A stretch of 64,000 nucleotides of DNA from a virus. Positions 1 to 7,425 of this stretch are shown piece by piece. The notes beneath the pieces were generated by a model. The model did no database searches and had not been told where the DNA came from. It saw only the letters and a program-made list of their open reading frames with translations. The translations under genes were made by a program, and so were the position numbers. The stretch spans positions 33,075-97,074 of IMG/VR virus record IMGVR_UViG_3300008050_000026; one strand, written 5' to 3'. The stretch's first letter is position 1, and every line of letters begins with the position of its first letter.

Positions 1-2
1 TT

Positions 3-35
3 GACAATGAGACGAGTCAGTACTTCCAAGTATGA
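3..35 (+). CDS. C-terminal end of an upstream gene (partial)
   Basis: An open frame enters from the left edge and ends in TGA at 33-35, giving a ten-residue C-terminus (DNETSQYFQV). The stop overlaps the ATG at 32 in an ATGA arrangement, the same coupling used throughout the window, so this is probably the tail of a real gene in the same operon. Nothing can be said of its function; in contractile-tailed phages the gene before the neck and tail-completion genes is often another head-completion protein. Confidence 0.5.
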   Translation, partial: DNETSQYFQV

Positions 36-811
36 TACCAATAGTAATAGATACCAGACCATTAGTCGAACAGTTTGCCCTTAGTAGATCAGAAGTCGAT
101 ATCCTTATCGATGAGTCAGTAAAATACGTTGTATCAAAATTTGCTGAATATTGGGAACTTGCAGCTCAACAGAAATTAAAGAAAACACGTCAAAGGTATA
201 TCAATAGCCTGAAGGTTATAGATACAGGTAGGATGACAGGTGCAGTAGTACTTGATTATACCCAAGACAAGATTGTACGTTTCGTTGAAGAAGGCATAGG
301 TGCTTTTGATATGAAAGCAGGATTTGAACGTTCTGCCAAAAAGAAGTTCACAAAGAAAGGAGGATGGTACTTGACTATTCCTTTTACGTATGCTACACCT
401 GATGCTATTGGCGAATCTTCAGTTTTTAATGCTAAATTGCCTTTCTCAATACATGAGGTGGCTAAGGAGCTGGATGGCGTACCTGTACAAATAGGTGATA
501 TTCCAAACAAATACCAGATAAAGAAAGTAAGGCCACCTATTACAAATCTTGGGTTGCGTGAGTCATTTGATAAATATGCCCATAAGACAAATATTTACCA
601 AGGTGTTGCGAAAAGAGGTAATTTTGATGGTAAGCCAACCTATATGTCTTTCAGAAGAGTTTCAAGCAATTCAGATGATCTTAGTTGGATACATACTGGA
701 ATAAACGCTTATAATCTTGCAACTGATGCAAAAAGTACGTTGGATAGGAATTTTGAGGATGTGATGGGGGAAGCAATAAACAAGGCTTTAGAACACATGG
801 GCTATGAATAA
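32..811 (+). CDS. Putative neck/tail-completion protein
   Basis: A 259-residue protein without a motif I can name with certainty. It is soluble, has no signal peptide or membrane segment, and mixes charged helices (residues 20-70) with a more beta-rich centre. It is first in the visible late operon, four genes ahead of the tail sheath, where contractile-tailed phages place head-tail connector and tail-terminator genes. The assignment rests on position only; an unrelated virion protein is equally possible. The ATG at 32 overlaps the upstream stop, and the gene ends in ATGAATAA, overlapping the next start. Confidence 0.6.
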   Translation: MIPIVIDTRPLVEQFALSRSEVDILIDESVKYVVSKFAEYWELAAQQKLKKTRQRYINSLKVIDTGRMTGAVVLDYTQDKIVRFVEEGIGAFDMKAGFERSAKKKFTKKGGWYLTIPFTYATPDAIGESSVFNAKLPFSIHEVAKELDGVPVQIGDIPNKYQIKKVRPPITNLGLRESFDKYAHKTNIYQGVAKRGNFDGKPTYMSFRRVSSNSDDLSWIHTGINAYNLATDAKSTLDRNFEDVMGEAINKALEHMGYE

Positions 812-1124
812 GGATTGGATAAAAAATAATTTGATGTGGTTAACACCAGTTGTTTTATCGGCTTTAGGTGGTGCAGGTACTGGAATAACCTATGCAGCAA
901 AATCGTTTATTTCTTATGAACAATCTGCTGGATATGAACAAGCAAGAAAAGATTTTCAACCAAAAATAGATACATTACGAAATGAAAAACATGCGATCTA
1001 TGAGAAGTATAATGGTTCAATGCTTGATGCTATGCGCTTGCGTGTTAAGCTCGAACATTGTGAAGGCTCAGAAACAACAGAGCCAGAAGATGAACAATGG
1101 GACTTTTCGGGGGTACAACCTTGA
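804..1124 (+). CDS. Small membrane-anchored coiled-coil protein, candidate inner-membrane spanin
   Basis: A 106-residue protein with one N-terminal hydrophobic segment (about residues 9-33, LMWLTPVVLSALGGAGTG) followed by a charged helical region (about 40-90) likely to form a coiled coil, then an acidic tail. This matches the architecture of Rz-type i-spanins, which sit in the inner membrane and span the periplasm at lysis. A second reading frame encoding a possible lipoprotein begins inside it in the +1 frame, as Rz1 does inside Rz. The location among tail genes is unusual, and a tail-associated membrane protein is the alternative. Confidence 0.55.
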   Translation: MNKDWIKNNLMWLTPVVLSALGGAGTGITYAAKSFISYEQSAGYEQARKDFQPKIDTLRNEKHAIYEKYNGSMLDAMRLRVKLEHCEGSETTEPEDEQWDFSGVQP

Positions 1125-1290
1125 AACTGAGAATATCATAATTTACGATTATGAAACTTTGACACCTGTTGATAGTTTACACATTACTGAAGAGTTGAGG
1201 AAAATCCAAGGTATTAAGGATCCAGACTTTAGGAATGAAGAAATAGAGGACGTATACGAAACAGTTAAAGAAGCAAAAAATCCAGAATGA
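982..1290 (+). CDS. Overlapping-frame protein, candidate outer-membrane spanin lipoprotein
   Basis: A 102-residue frame starting inside the preceding gene, in its +1 frame. The N-terminus has basic residues (MKNMRSMR), a hydrophobic stretch (about 10-27) and a lipobox-like L17-C18-A19-C20, as expected of a lipoprotein. The remainder is hydrophilic and acidic. If translation instead begins at ATG 1090 (MNNGTFRGYN), the product is a 66-residue soluble protein overlapping its neighbour by 35 bases. The sequence alone cannot decide. The C-terminal part is certainly coding, because its stop is tightly coupled to the next ATG at 1287. Confidence 0.55.
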   Translation: MKNMRSMRSIMVQCLMLCACVLSSNIVKAQKQQSQKMNNGTFRGYNLETENIIIYDYETLTPVDSLHITEELRKIQGIKDPDFRNEEIEDVYETVKEAKNPE

Positions 1291-1985
1291 TAGTACCAGA
1301 ACAAATCGTAAGGGATGCATTAGAAAAGATCTTGGATTTCATTAAAACAGATTTTGATACTGCATCTAATGAAAGTGAAAGTTATCTGCATAGAGTGTTG
1401 GGTCTTGATGATGACTTGAAATTGACTAACAGGTATGAGTTCTATAAACAAGCAAAAGCGCTATTTACAGATCAACCTGATGGTAGACGAAGATTGAAAA
1501 CTCATTTGTTCTTCAATGCTGAACGACATGGAGCACCTACAATGCATATCATGCCTTCAAATGATACACCTACACCAAGTGGAATTGGTTTGAACCAAGG
1601 AAATTATGAAGGAATTGTGTCTGGAGATGAAGATGGATATTTGAACGAGTTGATGACAAGGGCATATACTTCACAGATGCCAATGGTATTCACATCAGAT
1701 AATCCTTCTGAAGTTCTCATGATGTATTATTTCGTAAGACAGCTTCTAATACCAATGTTCAATCATTTTGAAATGAAAGGTTTGAAGAACTGTACAGTTA
1801 GTGGTGCACCAATTAATATAGAAGAACATTTAGTACCAAAAGGAATTTTTGCGAAACAGTTAACTATGACCTATTATAATGAACTGAATTCGGTAAACTT
1901 TTATACTTTAGCAAAAATCAATGATCTCAATTTCATTCAAATAATTCAGGATGCCTTCGAAGACAATTCCATTAGCGGCTCGTAA
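1287..1985 (+). CDS. Putative tail-completion/neck protein
   Basis: A 232-residue soluble protein starting in an ATGA overlap with the previous gene. The N-terminal third is helical and charged; a central segment (HLFFNAERHGAPTMHIMPSN) and a beta-rich C-terminus follow. I recognise no domain. Its place three genes before the sheath and its size suit a connector or tail-terminator protein (T4 gp13, gp14 or gp15 positions), but that is inference from order only. Confidence 0.6.
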   Translation: MIVPEQIVRDALEKILDFIKTDFDTASNESESYLHRVLGLDDDLKLTNRYEFYKQAKALFTDQPDGRRRLKTHLFFNAERHGAPTMHIMPSNDTPTPSGIGLNQGNYEGIVSGDEDGYLNELMTRAYTSQMPMVFTSDNPSEVLMMYYFVRQLLIPMFNHFEMKGLKNCTVSGAPINIEEHLVPKGIFAKQLTMTYYNELNSVNFYTLAKINDLNFIQIIQDAFEDNSISGS

Positions 1986-2469
1986 AGGAGTTCAAGTAGA
2001 AGATGGCAAAGTAATTGCTGTCTATCAAAGAGGAGATAGTTGGAAACCATATTCAGATCAAGAGTCTGATAATGCTATCGAACTAATTGACAAATACCTT
2101 GATGGATTGAAAGGACCTAAAGCAACTGAGGCTTCTGAAGTCAGTAAGACGACTGAAGATAAACTTCAGGACAAAATTGAAGATCTTGAAGAAACTATTG
2201 ATGCAGTTGAAGACTTGGTTGAAGATCTTAAGGCTGAAAAAGCCAGACGCCCACGAAATATTCAGGAGCAAGTAACGAGTCATATTCGTGAAATTGGTGC
2301 AGAGCAGTTGTTATTGGATAACCCAGTAAACCTATCTACAGTTCTTCGTCAAGTTACTATTGCTCAACCAAATTCGGTAAGATTTCTTAAGAAAAAGTAT
2401 GGTAATGCTACATTCACATACTCTCAATGGAAAGAACTTTTCCTAAAAGAAAACGTCATCGATAGTTAA
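1951..2469 (+). CDS. Coiled-coil virion-associated protein of unknown function
   Basis: A 172-residue protein with an acidic coiled coil at about residues 60-105 (repeated L/I with D/E/K), then a compact C-terminal part ending in a W-K-E-L-F-L helix. The ATG at 1951 overlaps the upstream gene by 35 bases; there is no nearer start, so the overlap is probably real. It is the last gene before the sheath promoter. Function is unknown; a tail-associated adaptor is a guess from context. Confidence 0.55.
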   Translation: MPSKTIPLAARKGVQVEDGKVIAVYQRGDSWKPYSDQESDNAIELIDKYLDGLKGPKATEASEVSKTTEDKLQDKIEDLEETIDAVEDLVEDLKAEKARRPRNIQEQVTSHIREIGAEQLLLDNPVNLSTVLRQVTIAQPNSVRFLKKKYGNATFTYSQWKELFLKENVIDS

Positions 2470-2475
2470 AATGAT

Positions 2476-2483
2476 TATATTTG
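2476..2483 (+). promoter_or_regulatory. Bacteroidota-type -7 box (TATATTTG) before the tail sheath gene
   Basis: TATATTTG matches the TAnnTTTG -7 consensus of Bacteroidota vegetative promoters. It lies in the 52-base gap before the sheath gene, the most expressed tail gene of such phages. I see no good TTTG at the expected upstream spacing, so a phage activator or sigma factor may be needed. The gap lacks the AATAATAA arm found upstream of non-structural genes. Confidence 0.45.
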
Positions 2484-2521
2484 ACACAGATAACATCGGT
2501 CTTTTTGAAGATAATTAGATA

Positions 2522-4174
2522 ATGGCAACAGAGTTCACGTTTGACGGAAAAACGATAATCATCCCAGGTACTCATTCACGTTTAGTTAGTGGAGTAAAGA
2601 ACCAACCAGTAGAACTTTCTTATGGAACAGCACTTTTCATTGATACTGGAAGTGGTGCAGGATACGGAGGAGGTGCTGGAATAAATGGGGTTACAGCTGA
2701 TAGGAAAGATGCTTTTTACGAATTTGACAATCTTCGCGATTTTCAAAATTTCGTTGGGGGAAACCTACCTTGGTTACTTGCTACACCATTATTCAAACCT
2801 GCAGGATCTGGTATTCAAGGTCTTTCAAAACTTATTTACGTACGAGCTGCCAGAACAGCCCCCGGAACTTTAACAATTGAATTTGTAGGTGATGGAACGG
2901 CTTCAGTATCTACTTCAATCAACAATGGTGGATCATTAACCATAAGAACAAAATACGAAGGGCTTACTGCAAATGGTGCTTTATCACCAGACCTATCAAG
3001 ATTGTCAAGAGGTTTTGGTGTAACAATGGAAGCCGGCATTGATGATACTGCAAAATTTGTATTAAAATTCTGGCGAGGTGCTTTCACTGGAAACGATGCA
3101 AATGGATTTCCACATGATGGAATTGCTGAAAATGATGGTAATCCAATTCTTCTTACAACAAGTCCAGAATTTGACAACGTTGCTGAATTGGTAACATGGA
3201 TGCAGGGTGATTTTGAATTCAATGGTTTCTTTGAACTTACAGGTTCAGCAGTAAATGGTACAGGTGCTGTTGATCAATACGACCTTTTAGATTTTGGAAC
3301 AATTCAATTGTTTACAGGGGGAGCAGAAACATTTGGATCAACAAGTTTAGATGATGTTCTTGAAGATATTGCAAACATGGATTTCAGTTTCATTCTTTGT
3401 GATAGATATGGTACTGAGTCACAGCATGGAAACAATTTCAGAATTGCTGCCGCTGCAAACGATCACAAATACGAACCAGAAGTTTACATAGCATCTCAGG
3501 ATGATAGATCTGGTTTTGCTTTATCAAAAGCTGATTGTGTATACTATGATAATGAGAACACTACTGTAGTCCATGGTGCTGTAAGGATTTCAAATCGAAA
3601 TTCAGCATTGGGTTATAGGGTCTATTCATCGATATACAAAGCAGCTGGACTATTAGGGCGTGAAGCAGGTCGTCCACCACAAGTACCTTTGACAAACAAA
3701 AATATTGCAATCTCTGGTGAGGAGCATGCACTATCGGAAAAAGAAGCTAAGCAGGCTTTGAAGATAGGTTTGCTTGTAACATGGAAAGACAATGGTAAGT
3801 TCGTTTGTATCAAAGGTGTAAACTCACTTCAAAAAAATACTTACTTGTTGAACGAGGATGGAACAACCCACTCTAAGCAATTGCGAAGAATGGGTCGTCA
3901 ACTCAACAAGGAGATCATCATCAATTCAAAAGCTCAATTGCTTGATCAAGAAGAAGGAGTTAACAGAAATACACTTTCTGAAGCTGATGTGAAAACATGG
4001 TTATTCGGTTATTTGAAACTGAAAACAGCTGACTCTGAAACTGATAACTTGGTGATCTCACAAAGAAATATAACAGTTACGAGAAATCAGGATTTATACG
4101 ATGTCGAATATGAGGTTGTAATGAATACTGAAATATCGTTCATCTTATTCACAGGTAAAATCGTAGATTTGTAA
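2522..4174 (+). CDS. Tail sheath protein
   Basis: A 550-residue protein I assign as the contractile tail sheath. The size fits, and the C-terminal third has the sheath-like layout: a lysine-rich helix (about 405-420, KQALKIGLLVTWKDNGK), a conserved-looking V-x-R-x-x-D-R/N type strand-helix region with 'RRMGRQLNKEI', and a final beta hairpin ending FTGKIVDL that would donate a strand to a neighbouring subunit. The N-terminal half carries Gly-rich loops and beta-rich insertions. It is followed after 12 bases by the tube gene, the standard sheath-tube order. A promoter-like TATATTTG precedes it. Confidence 0.82.
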   Translation: MATEFTFDGKTIIIPGTHSRLVSGVKNQPVELSYGTALFIDTGSGAGYGGGAGINGVTADRKDAFYEFDNLRDFQNFVGGNLPWLLATPLFKPAGSGIQGLSKLIYVRAARTAPGTLTIEFVGDGTASVSTSINNGGSLTIRTKYEGLTANGALSPDLSRLSRGFGVTMEAGIDDTAKFVLKFWRGAFTGNDANGFPHDGIAENDGNPILLTTSPEFDNVAELVTWMQGDFEFNGFFELTGSAVNGTGAVDQYDLLDFGTIQLFTGGAETFGSTSLDDVLEDIANMDFSFILCDRYGTESQHGNNFRIAAAANDHKYEPEVYIASQDDRSGFALSKADCVYYDNENTTVVHGAVRISNRNSALGYRVYSSIYKAAGLLGREAGRPPQVPLTNKNIAISGEEHALSEKEAKQALKIGLLVTWKDNGKFVCIKGVNSLQKNTYLLNEDGTTHSKQLRRMGRQLNKEIIINSKAQLLDQEEGVNRNTLSEADVKTWLFGYLKLKTADSETDNLVISQRNITVTRNQDLYDVEYEVVMNTEISFILFTGKIVDL

Positions 4175-4186
4175 TAACGAAACACA

Positions 4187-4690
4187 ATGGATAGAGTATT
4201 AACAGGCGCGATAGCATTGGTCAAGAGTAACGGAGTGGTTATTGGCAAAATGCGTGACATTAACATTCAGGAGAATAATCAACGTCAGCGAATTGGTGGA
4301 ATAGGAACTATACTACCAAAAGAAATTGCTGCCACGATGTGGTCAGGAACCTTATCATGCTCATTCTTTGAAGTTGACTTTAAGAAATCAGGTATACCAA
4401 AAGCAATAAGGAGAGATACCGATGGAGTTGCTGCATCTCAGGCTGGAGGAACTAATAACCCCTCCTTTGAAGATCAAATTGTCCTTGATGAAGTTGGTGT
4501 CCAAGTTGATGTTTTCAAAAAGGTCACAGATGTGATAGATCCTACTACAGGATTGATCAGGCCAAAACTCGAACCATACGCAGTAGTTGGAAGATGTTTC
4601 ATCGAAGGTGATGGCGTTCAAATTGCTGATGGTCAGGTTTCAGGAAGAAATCAGTCATTCCAATATATGGATCCAGTTCTCGAACTATAA
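4187..4690 (+). CDS. Tail tube protein
   Basis: A 167-residue beta-rich protein of the size of contractile-tail tube subunits. The opening (MDRVLTGAIALVKSNGVVIGKMRDINIQ) and the centre (GTILPKEIAATMWSGTLSCSFFEVD) resemble the XkdM/DUF2001 type of tube protein, whose rings stack inside the sheath. It lies directly after the sheath and before the chaperone pair and tape measure, which supports the call. A weak hairpin follows the stop, which would let sheath and tube be transcribed as a short abundant unit. Confidence 0.78.
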   Translation: MDRVLTGAIALVKSNGVVIGKMRDINIQENNQRQRIGGIGTILPKEIAATMWSGTLSCSFFEVDFKKSGIPKAIRRDTDGVAASQAGGTNNPSFEDQIVLDEVGVQVDVFKKVTDVIDPTTGLIRPKLEPYAVVGRCFIEGDGVQIADGQVSGRNQSFQYMDPVLEL

Positions 4691-4720
4691 TCCAACCCTT
4701 TATTTTCCAGTTGACACTGT

Positions 4721-4750
4721 GGACGCCTCCAAATGGGGCGTTTGCTTTGT
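4721..4750 (+). terminator. Possible weak terminator after the tube gene
   Basis: The inverted repeat ACGCC..GGCGT, with a small A-rich loop (around 4723-4741), is followed by TTTGCTTTG. Pairing is imperfect (one bulge) and the U-run is interrupted, so this may attenuate rather than stop transcription. It overlaps the -33-like TTTG of the next promoter. Confidence 0.4.
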
Positions 4751-4771
4751 AATAAAAAATGATTATTTTTG
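4741..4771 (+). promoter_or_regulatory. Promoter: TTTG-N19-TATTTTTG before the tail chaperone genes
   Basis: TTTG at 4741-4744 is followed after exactly 19 bases by TATTTTTG at 4764-4771. This is a full match to the Bacteroidota vegetative consensus (TTTG, 19-21 bases, TAnnTTTG). The spacer contains the AATAA...ATGATTATTTTT version of the element repeated elsewhere in the window. The downstream start is at 4790, about 18 bases beyond the box. Confidence 0.7.
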
Positions 4772-4789
4772 CTTCAAATAAATCGGAAA

Positions 4790-5173
4790 ATGAAAACACC
4801 TGAAAGAACAATCAAAGTAAAACTATTAGAAAAGGAATACGAGGTTGAATTTCCAGCCACAAGAGGCCTTATCGAAATCAGTATCCAGAAAGCTAATATC
4901 TCAAGACAGACGTATGATGCCATTTCGGCTTCAGGATCTGCTGATGATACATATTCAAGGTTCACAATTGATATGATAGCAACATTTCGGGTAATGATCA
5001 AAGACATTGAAAAAGATCTGAATGTTAGTAATTTCTTGGATCTTGATCCTTTACATGCTAAACAGTTCTTAAGCGTGTATCTTAAAGAGGTTCTACCTTG
5101 GATTGTTGAATGGCAAAAAGTTCTGAACGCAGAACCTGAAGAGAAGAAAGAACCTTCAGATGGCCAATCATGA
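4790..5173 (+). CDS. Tail assembly chaperone, first gene of the pair
   Basis: A 127-residue protein beginning MKTPERTIKVKLLEKEYEVEFPATRG. I chose ATG 4790 over the upstream in-frame TTG at 4769 because the promoter's -7 box ends at 4771. A beta-rich N-terminus and a helical C-terminus suit the small chaperones (lambda gpG, XkdN type) that coat the tape measure protein during tail assembly. The gene lies between tube and tape measure, overlaps the next gene by 14 bases and ends in an acidic tail. I see no canonical X-XXY-YYZ slip site in the overlap. Confidence 0.65.
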   Translation: MKTPERTIKVKLLEKEYEVEFPATRGLIEISIQKANISRQTYDAISASGSADDTYSRFTIDMIATFRVMIKDIEKDLNVSNFLDLDPLHAKQFLSVYLKEVLPWIVEWQKVLNAEPEEKKEPSDGQS

Positions 5174-5501
5174 TAATTTTCTAAGCAAAATTGAAGATAT
5201 TCGTGGCTTTCTGATTGAATGGAACAATACTTATCCATTTGATAGAATATACAGGAAGAAATATAATATCCCGTTTGGTTCTGAGGAACACCTCAGCATA
5301 AATCAAATAGACGTATATTTGGATATCGCTGAGGATAGGCTATTCAATAATCTGTTCGTTGACCTGTCAGAAGTAGATAGTGGTAGAAAGAAATACAAGC
5401 ACGGTGAAATCTATCGCGAAGAAAAAGAGTCAGAAGAGGTAATCTCTGAATTGTTCGACAAGATCGACATTAACGATATACAAGACAATGGCGGACAATA
5501 A
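5160..5501 (+). CDS. Tail assembly chaperone, second gene of the pair
   Basis: A 113-residue acidic protein in the +1 frame relative to the preceding gene. In many phages this downstream frame is reached by ribosomal frameshifting (gpG-gpGT). Here it has its own ATG at 5160 inside the upstream gene, and its frame is open back to 5127, so a +1 shift within the last 15 codons of the upstream gene is possible but has no recognisable slippery signal. It ends overlapping the tape measure start by 14 bases. No enzymatic motif is visible. Confidence 0.6.
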   Translation: MANHDNFLSKIEDIRGFLIEWNNTYPFDRIYRKKYNIPFGSEEHLSINQIDVYLDIAEDRLFNNLFVDLSEVDSGRKKYKHGEIYREEKESEEVISELFDKIDINDIQDNGGQ

Positions 5502-7425
5502 AACAGTAAACTTTAAGGGAAAAGATGGTGGCATCAATCAGTTGATGGACCAGTATAAGCGTAAAGCTGATACGATGTATTCAAACATGAAGCGTGATGC
5601 TGATAGTTTGAACATGTCCTTAGAGAAGCAGGTCAAGTTTATGAACCAACAGGTTGATACCCTTGAAAAACAATCACGTCTCATTAAACAACGCTTAGTA
5701 GACCAAGCAGCATCAGATTTTCAAAGTGAGTCATTCAATTCAAGGAATGCTCAACAAAGGGAACAAGCCAATATAGGTTATAGAACTACCATTGAAGGTG
5801 CTGAGTCAAAAAGAACAGAAGATAGGGAAGTAATTGGGTTGCTCCGTGAAATGATCAGAGCTAATGAGGACGATGAATTTGTAGATGAAGCACGAAGTTC
5901 TGGTCCAAATGGTCCCAATGGGAATATTATGGACATTCTGAAAAGAATGGAGAAGGAACTCAAAGGTATTAATAAGAATACAGGTATTACTGCTGGAGTG
6001 GGTGGAGCTGCTGGAGGTGCGGCAGGTGGGTTCTTTGGAAGTCTATTTGGAAATCGCGCTTCAGGTGCTGGCGGAGGTTTTGGAGGCGGAGGTGCTGGCG
6101 GAGGTTTTGGAGGAGGTCATGGAGGAGGCAGTCATGGTATTTTTGGAGGAATGCTTCGAGCCAATATGGTAGAAAATCTTGCTAAGAAACTTGGTAAGAT
6201 GGGTAATGTTAAAAGTGAAAATGAGATGATAGGATCTTGGGCTGGCTTAATGGCTCAAGGTGCAATATCAGCCCCATTGGTAGCAGCTGCTGCATTAGGT
6301 GATATGTTTGGATATGAAGGAGGTACTGATCTTGCCTTAAAATTAGGTGAAGTAGGGGGCGAGGTTGTAGGTGAAGCTAAATCAAGAGAACTTGAGGAGT
6401 TTGAACAATATGAAATTCCAATGTTCAAATTAGGAGCAACAACTGGACAAAGAACTTCTAAAGATCTTTCTGGGTTAGGTATTGAACGAAGTAAATCAGT
6501 ACAATTATCATTAGAACTTGCAAAAGCACAAATGAGTAGAAATGCTTTACTATCAAGGACAAATCTTGTTGCAAGAGGTGAAGCTGGTTTAGGTTTAGAT
6601 AGAAGTACAATGCTTGGTCTTGCTGGAATGTCAAGAATGACTTCTGGTGATATGTTAGAAAACATGTCTGGTTTGTATGGTAATATGAGGTCACAAGGTC
6701 TAATGGGATCTTCAAATATGTTGCCATTTCATGAAGCTATGCAATTTCAATTGGCTTTTGGTCAACAAAAAGGAAGTTCATTAGAAAGTTTGAATTCAGG
6801 TGATCTATCGGGGGCTGTAACAATGATGAGAGGAATAGGGGGAGGTTTTGGTGATCAAAGAGGACTTGGAAGAATGACACAAATAGATCAAGGGCTTGCA
6901 AAACCAGGGAATGATTATCAAAAAGCAAGATCTTTTTCTGCATTGTCAAAACTCAATCCTAATGCTTCGTATTTTGAATTACTCGAAATGCAAGAAAAAG
7001 GAGTTATGCAAGAAGGTTATCTTGGTGCTATGTTGAAACAACTTGAAGGTGAAGTTGGTGGAGGACAAAATCTTATGATGGGAGCAATGTCAGAATTTGG
7101 TGTATCACCTGAAGTAAGTAGATCATTAGTTGAAAAGTTTGAAAAGGATAGAACATATTTTGACAAATTTGCAGGTAGTACTGAAGATGCTGCTACAATG
7201 GCTGGTTTCAAAGGCGAGTTAGGTGGGAAATTAGCAGGTTCAGAACAATGGGTAACACACATGGAAGTTTCAGTAGCAAAAATTGCTGATGCTTTTGTAG
7301 AGTCTTGGCATAAAGGTATTACTGAAGCATTTTCATATAGTGGTCATAAGATGTCAAAAGAATTAAAACGAGAAATAGATAAATTATTCCATTCTGAACA
7401 TGGAACTCATCATCAAATTCACTAA
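5488..7425 (+). CDS. Tail tape measure protein
   Basis: A 645-residue protein with the features of a tape measure: a long charged coiled-coil start (residues 10-75), a Gly/Ala-rich flexible segment (about 170-220, many GGG and GGFGG units), then extended helical and amphipathic regions. Tape measures set tail length at roughly 0.15 nm per residue, so a tail near 100 nm is inferred, which is modest for a phage with this gene content. It sits right after the chaperone pair and before the baseplate hub, and ends in TAATG with the next gene. Confidence 0.8.
   Translation: MADNKTVNFKGKDGGINQLMDQYKRKADTMYSNMKRDADSLNMSLEKQVKFMNQQVDTLEKQSRLIKQRLVDQAASDFQSESFNSRNAQQREQANIGYRTTIEGAESKRTEDREVIGLLREMIRANEDDEFVDEARSSGPNGPNGNIMDILKRMEKELKGINKNTGITAGVGGAAGGAAGGFFGSLFGNRASGAGGGFGGGGAGGGFGGGHGGGSHGIFGGMLRANMVENLAKKLGKMGNVKSENEMIGSWAGLMAQGAISAPLVAAAALGDMFGYEGGTDLALKLGEVGGEVVGEAKSRELEEFEQYEIPMFKLGATTGQRTSKDLSGLGIERSKSVQLSLELAKAQMSRNALLSRTNLVARGEAGLGLDRSTMLGLAGMSRMTSGDMLENMSGLYGNMRSQGLMGSSNMLPFHEAMQFQLAFGQQKGSSLESLNSGDLSGAVTMMRGIGGGFGDQRGLGRMTQIDQGLAKPGNDYQKARSFSALSKLNPNASYFELLEMQEKGVMQEGYLGAMLKQLEGEVGGGQNLMMGAMSEFGVSPEVSRSLVEKFEKDRTYFDKFAGSTEDAATMAGFKGELGGKLAGSEQWVTHMEVSVAKIADAFVESWHKGITEAFSYSGHKMSKELKREIDKLFHSEHGTHHQIH

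Noticed and set aside
256-510. Minus-strand open frame of 84 codons inside the first gene
   Set aside because: It is the complement of a well-supported + strand gene, with no promoter or overlap structure of its own. All minus-strand frames in this window were rejected for the same reason.
5969-6150. Gly-rich repeat as a possible separate repeat element or satellite
   Set aside because: The repeated GGAGG/GGTGGA bases are codons of the Gly-rich linker in the tape measure protein; they are not a DNA repeat with a conserved unit.
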